A stretch of DNA of 64,000 nt from Triatoma infestans. Its lineage: Eukaryota > Arthropoda > Insecta > Hemiptera > Reduviidae. Each line of letters begins with the position of its first letter. Within the stretch, counting starts at the first letter, position 1. The position numbers and the translations under genes were made by a program. This document shows positions 56,601-64,000 of the stretch, piece after piece. The DNA lies in NCBI GenBank assembly GCA_011037195.1, contig JAAEAF010014740.1, forward strand, positions 1 through 64,000. The letters are read 5' to 3'. A model generated the notes under the pieces. The model was not told the DNA's origin. It was given only the letters and a program-made list of their open reading frames with translations, and ran no database searches.

Positions 56601-57718
56601 TTAAATTATATCTCTAGTGCCAGGCATGTCTCGCAAAATTAATAATTCCTATGAAGTTTTGCCCATGGAGGAACAACATTCACTGCGATCTAGTTAGTCT
56701 GTCGTAATCAACATAAAGCAAACGTATCTTGGAGAGAATGAAACACTCTGCCAAAAAGTGGTAGATATCCTCCCTCGCTGGAGAGATACACGCTATGTTC
56801 GCTAAACATAAGGAGTTATTTCTCTTAACCCAAAGGGTATAATTTAAATAGAGCAGCTCACCGCGAAATTCTGAATAGCGTTGCCAAGTTGACTAATCGT
56901 TAGGTTCGTTGAATTGGAATCAAGCTACAAGGCTTGACAGTATAGTCCAGCTCTTTATACAATAAAAACCTCGTAGACCAATTAGCCAACTCCACTCATT
57001 CTTCAAGATGGTGACCCTCTATTCTTTGTACAATGATCGTCAGTTGCGTCCGCCAACTAAACATATTAGCGGATGAATCAAATATACAGGTGTAACGTTG
57101 AGCTAAGGAAGACCAATGCTTAAACAAAAAAATTTTATTTTTAATAATCTCCAAAACCAATATTTTGGGAAGGCGGTAATCAGGCAAGATAAGAATTTTG
57201 AGACAGTAGCTAAAATGTAGTGAAAATATAAAAACCTCAATAAGTGTTGTAGACATTTCAATGGGAAACATATAATTAGGGGTCACTGAGGGCAATCTGA
57301 AAACTTTTTTAATAAAAAAAATCTGTGTAACATTTCTAATTCTTCATACATTTTTAAGCCCCAAACCTGACAGGCATAACAAACTACGGTACGAGAAACT
57401 GCATTAAAAAAAGTATATTTAGCCGAAGGCGCGACAGAGGTATTTGCAATGAAATCAGACAGAACCTGTTGATCCCGAATTTGGTCAATGAGATTCTATC
57501 TTTCAAGTGAGAAATCATAGATAATCGGGTAGACAACAAAAGACCCAGATATTTATACTGATTAACTACTTCCACGGGTGAACCCTTCCTTATAAAGCCA
57601 ACGTTCAGAAGAAGCAAGTCTACCTCTCTTCTGAAATATCATAATTTTAGATTTATTTAAATTCCAGAGATCACAACAGGATTCTAAAATTTTAATATTT
57701 CTTTTGAGAGTAATAGGG
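56600..57718 (-). pseudogene. Inverted non-LTR fragment (RT thumb and C terminus)
   Basis: The minus strand reads 'NKSKIMIFQKRGRLASSERW' and 'VEVVNQYKYLGLLLSTRLSM', the start of an RT thumb, then C-terminal segments including 'KIFLFKHWSSLAQRY' and 'HWSSLAQ'-adjacent text with several stops. The catalytic core is missing. It joins the plus-strand R1-like element head to head near 57718. Confidence 0.65.
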
Positions 57719-57719
57719 T

Positions 57720-60700
57720 TACACCGACACAAGCCAACACAGATTATGGAAGAAGCCCATAATTTTACGGACAATGACCTGAGAGTGTTGCGTATCGTCC
57801 ACGCTTCCTGTGATAGATGGATATGGACTGCTGTTGCGGTGTGCAATCCAGACATCACTCTATTGCGTCTGCCACAATACAGCACCAGTCATTGTACTTG
57901 TGTGCTGATAACGGCTGCAAATGGCGTTGAGTTGATGCTGGTAAGCTTGTACTGCCAGCCGTCGTGCGACATAAGAACGTCTATATCTCATTTAAGTCGG
58001 CTCTTGCGAGAAAATAGAGGAGAAAAGATAATAGTGGCCCCTGACATAAATGCATGGTCACCTACGTGGTATGACGACGCTTTGGATGACAGAGGGAGGT
58101 ACTTTGAGGAGTGCATTGTCTCTAATGATCTATGCGTCGTGAACATGCCCGGACATCTAAAGACTTACGTAGGAAATGGGAACTACGCTCAGCACAACCT
58201 GGACGTCACACTGTGCACAGCTTCTGCTGTTGACAGGGTATATGGTTGGAAGGTGACTTACTGGGTGACTGGTGATCACAGGGCTATACTTTTCGAAGTT
58301 GCCTGGGACACCAAGCCATGTCTCGTCTATGAGGGTCTAGAAAGATACTCAGTCAAACATGCTGACTGGGAAAGATATAAGACCCTCCTTCAGCGCAGTA
58401 TTGCTCCCAAACATGTCCAAGAGGATACCATTGCTGGTGTTGATAAGGCGGTCACGGAGCTGACTGAGGCAATACCGGGCGTAAGTGGGGAGGCTTTAAA
58501 GAAAATACCCACTAGTCGTACGCGCTGTGTCCCTTGGTGGACACGGGAGCTGACAACAGCTAAAAAAGAAGTAGCCAGGAAGCGAAGACCGTACCAACGG
58601 GAACGGAATGAGGAATCCCGTCAATGACATTTAGATGAGTATCGTAGTGCCCGAAGCCAGTATAAATAGATGGTGTTGCAGGCCAAGACCTCAAGCTGGC
58701 GGGAGTTCGTGGAGTCACAAAGCAATAGAGATCCATGGGGTATTGTACACAAGGTGCCGTCTAATAAGATGAAGACACACCTGATACTAGCCAGTCTGAA
58801 TATAGACGGAATATCGGGTGTTGGGTCCTGGAAAGAATCGACTCAGCACTTATTGAAAGTACTCCTCCCGGAGGATAACCCTCTGGATGACACTCTATTG
58901 CAAAGAAGTCGTCGCGAAGGAGCCTATGAGTCACCAGCTCTGGATTGCTCCGTGGCCGAGTTTGACATATATGATATTAAGTTCGTTATTGGCAAAATTA
59001 AGAACAAGAGGGTTAAGAAAATTAAACACCCGACATATATATGATTAATGGAGAAATTGTCCGGAAAAATGAGGAGTTCTAAGCCAGTATCTGCTTGACC
59101 TTTTCAAAGGGATATTTTCCCAGTCAGTGGAAAACAGGGCTTGTCAAAGTGTTGTATAAAGGTGGTAACAAGCCCATCGATGATGCAAAGTCGTATCGAT
59201 TGATACAACTCCTGCCTGTTTTTGGGAAACTGCTGGAGAAACTGATCATAATGAGATTGAAAAGCTTTATCAGTTTCAGTTCCAGTCAGTATGGTTTTGT
59301 ATTGGGTAGATCGACGACAGATGCGATCTTGAAATGTGGTCCGTGGCAGTGGGCACAAATACGTCCTCACTGTATTCCTGGACATAGCTGGTGCCTTCGA
59401 TAATGTCTGGAGGCCGACTGTATTAGAGTCACTTAGAAGAAGAGATTGTCCACCGTATCTTCTGAAATTGATACAAAGCTACCTCACCCAAAGGGTGGCG
59501 GTGCTTGTGACTCAAGCCGGCGAAATTTCCAGGCCAATAACTAAAGGTTGTCCGCAGGAGTCGGTGGTGGGCTCGTTCTTGTGGAATTTGGTCATGGACG
59601 GATTGCTAGAGCATATAGAGATGATGGATTATTGTGATTCAGTTGCATACACTGGCGACCTTGCAATAGTCGTTCATGGTGATTCTCGTCGGGAGTTAGA
59701 GGAGCGTGTAAGCGCTGTAGTAACCCGAATAAAAAAATGGTGTCAAGGGGAGAAGCTTCGGATTTCGTTCGATAAGTCTAAAGTGATGCTAATGAAAGGC
59801 AAACATCATCCCAGTCGCCCTCCCTGGATAAGGGTGAACGATCACAGAATAGTCCATGTGATCCAGTTTGAGTACCTGGGCGTGCTGCTGGATTGGAGGC
59901 TTTCTTTTAAGCTCCATATTCAGTGGGTTGCCTCCAGATGTCTCAACTTATGCCAGGAAATAAAAAGAGTAGCCCGTGGTGAGTGGGGGCTGAAGACTGG
60001 TGTGGCCCTAACCATTTATAGGGGCTTAATAGAGAATGTCGCAGCGTACGCAGCTGCCTGTTGGGCCGACAAGCTTGACATGCAGTCGTACAGCGGCACT
60101 CTGTTGGGGATGCAAAGAGTAATTTTATGCTCTGTAACAAGGGCTTATGCGACATCATCCACGGCTTTCTTACCGGTGGTCGCTGGTGTGTTGCCGCTTG
60201 ATCTCCTTATTGAGATGAGAGCCCTTACACATAAGTTTAAAAAAGGGCTCATGATTGTCCTCGATGGTGAGGAGCTGTCCAGTCAGATGCCTACTACTCT
60301 TGCAAAGAATAAGATCCGAGAGTATGAGATTGGGAAGTGGAAAAGACGTGGGATGAGGCAGAAACAGGAAGAATCGCATATGACTTCTTGCCAAATTTGC
60401 GTCACAGACTATCGATACGATGGCTGGAGCTATCCCAAACCGTAACGCAATACTTCACGGGCCACGGGGAGTTCAATTCTAAGCTCCATGAGTTGGGTTT
60501 GAAAGATTCCCCGAATTGCGAGTGCGGTGAACGGGACACTGTGCACCACTTTCTCTTCCGATGTTCTTTCCTCGACGCTGCAAGAATCCATACGGAATTC
60601 AAGCTGAAAAGGAGGCGAGAGAATTGGCCGGGAGAATGTAAAGAGTTAGTGAAAAGTGGTCAAAATTTTAACGACTTTGTTCAGTTTGCTCGAGAAGTAG

Positions 60701-60860
60701 CGGTAATACGCCGCGAATATGTAGAGGTCCGCCTCCACGTGGCAGGATACGAAGGTAACTTGCCTACATAGTAGGCAAGGTTAAGTGACCATAGGCACCG
60801 GTTTTGGCGCTATGCGCTAGGTACGGTGGCCAGGAGTGTGCTTAATTTTGAATTTTGAAT
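57720..60860 (+). pseudogene. R1-like non-LTR retrotransposon, 5'-truncated
   Basis: The endonuclease is nearly complete (57780-58300: 'IIVAPDINAWSPTWYDDALD', 'DDRGRYFEECIV', 'VTGDHRAILF'). Stops at 58625 and 58667 and frameshifts near 58960-59090, 59330-59400 and 60350-60440 break the rest. The RT holds 'YGFVLGRSTTDAI' and 'LDIAGAFDNVWRP'. Its active site reads YTGD in place of YADD. The thumb 'FEYLGVLLDWRLSF' and a C-terminal CECGERDTVHHFLFRC zinc motif follow, with the stop at 60771. Family features, with no RNase H and a terminal CCHC, suit the R1 group. The 3' end reads 'ttttgaattttgaatttg'. Confidence 0.82.
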
Positions 60861-61042
60861 TTGCCAGTGTCAGTTGCCGATTGCATAGGAGGAGGAAAGT
60901 TAGAAGGACTAGAAGAAGTGGTGGGTATGGTGAAATTGGGAGGGTTATTGGGAAGTATGGGTTTCGGTATTTATCCGAATTTAAATTTGCCGCCGTCATA
61001 ATATAATAATTTATCAATCTGTAGGCTGTGTCCTAAATGTAC

Positions 61043-61203
61043 AGAGGGGGTAGTCCCTTTTTATTACCCTCTCCAGTCAGTCACTCGTATGCACTCAGAC
61101 AAGCTAGTTGTATGCTGCGGCACAGTCTACTTGTACAGTTTAGACCACTTCCGCTTTCCATACGTGAAAACCCAAGTTTTGCCACTGCTGGTTTTCCTCG
61201 GGG
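61043..61203 (+). repeat. Direct repeat, likely BEL/Pao LTR fragment (left)
   Basis: 161 bp that recur at 62362-62523 with about five to ten differences ('tattaccctctccagtcagt', 'cggcacagtctacttgtaca'). It flanks the BEL/Pao coding remnant on its left. Confidence 0.7.
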
Positions 61204-62308
61204 TACCCCATTATCTGATGACCTGGCTCAACTCTGGAAAGGCTTTGCGGCCATGTTATCGACTAGTTTGGCAGAAGTAAAAATTGCTCGTCCTTTCGGT
61301 TCTGCGTCGCCACCCAAACAGTTACATGGGTTTGCTGATGCCTCCCAACTTGGATATGCCGCCGTCTTATATATTCGGTCAGCTTCTCAGCAAGTCGTCT
61401 GTTGTACGCTTTTGACTGCTAAACTAAGGTAGCCCCTCTAAAGACGATGACTGTGCCTCGTCTTGAACTTTCAGGCGCACATCTTTTGGCTAAACTAGCT
61501 CACATGTCAGGGACAGCTGTTAAGCCGTCATATGTCCATTGGAAAAATATTTTTATGGACTGATTCTGCTATTGTCCTGGAGTAGATTAAAACTTCCTCC
61601 TATTTACTTAAAACCTTTGTAGCTAACCGGGTGGCCCAGATTTCTGAATTAACAGAAGATTCCAAGTGGTCACATATCCCTGGCGATGTCAATCCAGCTG
61701 ACCTTGCGTCGAGAGGTTGATACCCCAGTGAGTTAATTTCATCTCCGATGTGGTGAACAGGACCTCCCTGGTTGTACAAGTATGAGGAATTTTGGCATTC
61801 CATGCCACCTCCTGCCATTGTGGATGACCAGTTATTAGAATTAAAACCGGTAGCTCCCTGCTCTTTGGCTGTCACTCAGTGAGACGTTTAATTATTTTCA
61901 ACAGTGTCTTCTTGGGATAAATGTCTGCGTATTGTAACGCTCATGATCAAGTGGTTTCCGTCAAGGCTCAAAGGCAGTAATTTGACCCCCTTAGATTGGC
62001 CCATAACTATCTTATGCGCTACATACAGTTAAGCGGACTCCCCGAAGATTTACTTGCCGTTAAACGGAATAAACCTGCGCGAACTGCCATTCAACGACTA
62101 CCTAGACGATTTTGGTTTAATGCGCGTCAGAGGTCGGTTGACCAACGCCCTGAATTATGAAGGTCAGCATCCCATAATTTTGCCTAAGAGACATTATTTA
62201 ACTGATTTGTTAATTCGTCACACCCATATAAAGCTAGGTCATGCTGGACCCTTCAGGTTCAATCCCAGCTATCTCTTACCTACTGGATACTGGCTGCGCG
62301 CCAAGTAA
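61204..62308 (+). pseudogene. BEL/Pao pol remnant (RNase H to integrase N terminus)
   Basis: Plus-strand pieces in order are 'LHGFADASQLGYAAVLYIRS', 'TVPRLELSGAHLLAKL', 'VANRVAQISELTEDSKW' and 'IPGDVNPADLASRG', then 'LMRVRGRLTNA' and 'HPIILPKRHYLTDLLIRH'. This order (RNase H, tether, integrase zinc region) is diagnostic of BEL/Pao elements. Protease, RT and the integrase core are missing. Many stops and frameshifts show it is inactive. The coding text begins right after a presumed LTR, so an internal deletion is likely. Confidence 0.82.
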
Positions 62309-62361
62309 TACGTACTATAATTTTTAATTGTGTGGAACGCTTCAGGGTAAATCCCTGATAG

Positions 62362-62523
62362 AGAGGGGTTAGTCCCTTTTTATTACCCTCTCCAGTCAGT
62401 CACTCGTATGCACTCAGACAAGCTAGTTGTATGTTGCGGCACAGTCTACTTGTACAGTTTAGACCACTTCCGCTTTCCTTTTACGTGAAAACCCAAGTGT
62501 TGCCACTTTTGGTTTTCCTCGGG
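62362..62523 (+). repeat. Direct repeat, likely BEL/Pao LTR fragment (right)
   Basis: Partner of 61043-61203. The sequence to the right (62524-62830) may be the remainder of the LTR, but no TG...CA ends could be fixed. Confidence 0.65.
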
Positions 62524-62529
62524 ATTAGT

Positions 62530-63190
62530 GTTAATAAGTTGGTCTCTTGTCGAGAGAGTGTCTCCGGATTCTCCCGGCCAGCTGAGTTTTATTGTACAAG
62601 CACATGATCTACTTCCGGTTGCTTCTCCAGCCTTGCAGTTTCCAGGAGCCCGTTTAAATGATTTATCAAGATTCATCAGCCAAGCAGTAATGTGTGGATC
62701 AAGACTCTGGAGTTACAGGCACATAGGGCCTTATTTCCTTTTCCTATTTTCCACTTCCTTGACCCCCCTAATATGGGCTAAAGGACTTGAGTCAACACAC
62801 ACTAACGTTAGAGGTTTCTGCGTTTAAGGTAAGCGCCATTCCTTTTGGCTTGTTGAAGATAATAAATATTTTTGCTACTTATTTTAAATTTAATCTAATA
62901 TTCCATTTCGTTCATATTATATGAGCCCATTTGCTCTCTCTTTATTCAATCTACATATATACAGTCCACTTAATATTTTCAACCCTTTTCTTTTATTTTC
63001 ATTTCTTTTTTTATTTAATAAAACCCACCAGAGGGACTGGAAAGCCTATAAGAGGTGCCTCCCTCTCACCTTTTACTTTTATTTTATTTTTTATTTTAGT
63101 TCCTGTTTTTTTACTAAACAATGGGTGAAGGATGGGGGTTAATAAGGGCTCGAGTGATGTCCGCTTTTAGAGAGGGGGACACATCTGAAG
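62530..63190. other. Unclassified, no gene seen
   Basis: Possibly the rest of the BEL/Pao LTR and leader. Open frames at 62528-62827 and 62921-63142 have no recognisable domain. Confidence 0.45.
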
Positions 63191-63199
63191 CGTTATTGC

Positions 63200-63740
63200 T
63201 TTTCTGAACCTTTTATTATTAATTAAAATTATATTATTTAGGTTGAGGCTCATATTTGGCCTTGTAGATTTTACCATTTATTCATAATAATTACTCAATT
63301 AGTTCAATGGATTTTTTTAGAACTTTTTATTATTAACTAAAACTATATTTAGGTTGGCGCCTCATATTTAGCCTTGTGTTTTTACCATTTATTTGCAATA
63401 ATTATTGCCTTGAGTTTAATGTTTTTTTTTTTTTAAACCAACTAGAGCTAATTTTGATATCTAGGTGAAGCCTTTTCTCATATTCTGTCTTTTGAGAAGT
63501 TTACTTTTCTTGGTGTTAAGCAGTGTGGCAGCCAACTATTCTAAGTCTGCAATATTGAATTTGTGACTCCCACACTTCAATAAACTTTGGTATTTGTGCG
63601 TAAGTGACTTTGGTTTCATTGATAATTATCTTTTATTTTTAAATATTTTCTTTGAAATACTGTACCAATTTTTTTGTTACACCATTTAACTTTTGTGTTA
63701 AATTAATAATTTAGTTTTTTGTTGAGAAGCCTGTTTTCTC
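63200..63740 (+). repeat. Unclassified interspersed repeat, copy 2 with internal duplication
   Basis: Aligns with 29620-30044. Here the first 110 bp ('attattaattaaaattatat' through 'ggatttttttagaa') occur twice, at about 63205-63310 and 63318-63425. No coding content. Confidence 0.65.
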
Positions 63741-64000
63741 AAAATCTTCTATAAATTGTATAGCATTTATTTGGCGCCCTTCTACACTACCAGAATTCAT
63801 GTTTGTCTTTACAAGCTGAAGTATTACTTGCTAAATTAACTTAATTTTCTTGCTTGTTCAGAACACCACAAATCTTTTGTGGTCTTTTGTACTGCCAGTT
63901 TCGTATTTGTTTGCTTTTGTCAAACAATTATTTCCTACCTTGTTTGTTGAGAATATCAGGTTATCTCATAACATCAATAAAAGGGTAAATTGACAGGAGA
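63741..64000. other. No gene seen
   Basis: T-rich sequence to the end of the window with nothing assignable. Confidence 0.5.

Overview
The window is AT-rich eukaryotic DNA, most likely from an insect or another arthropod. The signs are GT-AG introns in a cytosolic sulfotransferase gene, tRNA-derived SINEs with A/B boxes, and non-LTR retrotransposons of the I, Jockey, R1 and CR1/Jockey-like kinds. There are also Ty3/gypsy and BEL/Pao elements, a Tc1/mariner-like DNA transposon and a hAT remnant. The sequence alone does not allow a species call. Nearly everything is mobile-element debris. The only host gene I can defend is a sulfotransferase, present as one apparently intact copy and one pseudogene.

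Layout. 1-8130: AT-rich DNA with one candidate first coding exon (1879-1957), degenerate interspersed repeats, a 25-bp satellite (5520-5845) and a SINE with clear target-site duplications (6918-7179). 8133-12984: a minus-strand gypsy retrotransposon with two 311-bp LTRs that differ at one base, a gag ORF with a canonical -1 slippery heptamer, and a pol broken at three places. 13043-13745: the 5' end of a second LTR element. 13787-24340: segmental copy A, split by a 7.1-kb I-clade retrotransposon (16309-23390) with 13-bp TSDs, a poly(A) tail and a single frameshift in ORF2. 25583-28256: the sulfotransferase gene, seven coding exons, 337 aa. 28257-37885: intergenic DNA, a SINE, simple repeats, a hAT remnant and fragments of two non-LTR elements. 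37886-44740: segmental copy B, carrying a Jockey-clade element (39087-42880) and a SINE at positions that are empty in copy A. 44750-49815: a three-level nest, with a CR1/Jockey-like fragment interrupted by a Tc1/mariner-like transposon with about 230-bp inverted repeats, itself interrupted by an R1-like fragment. 50249-55338: the sulfotransferase pseudogene, with a SINE in its first splice acceptor, two nonsense codons, one frameshift and retroelement debris in an intron. 55339-64000: an inverted non-LTR fragment, an R1-like element, a BEL/Pao fragment and unclassified repeats.

Relations. Segments A/B and the two sulfotransferase loci are two independent paralogous pairs in direct orientation. 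Each serves as an unoccupied-site control for insertions in the other, so several element boundaries can be read directly. The most unusual signal is a set of short hairpin motifs scattered through the window. They share a CTGANGA-stem-GAAAC core, a short self-complementary tract, a GUC or GUU cleavage triplet and a matching outer helix. This is the layout of type I hammerhead ribozymes, known from the terminal repeats of Penelope-like retroelements. Two families are visible, one (CCGGTC type) with three well-preserved copies.
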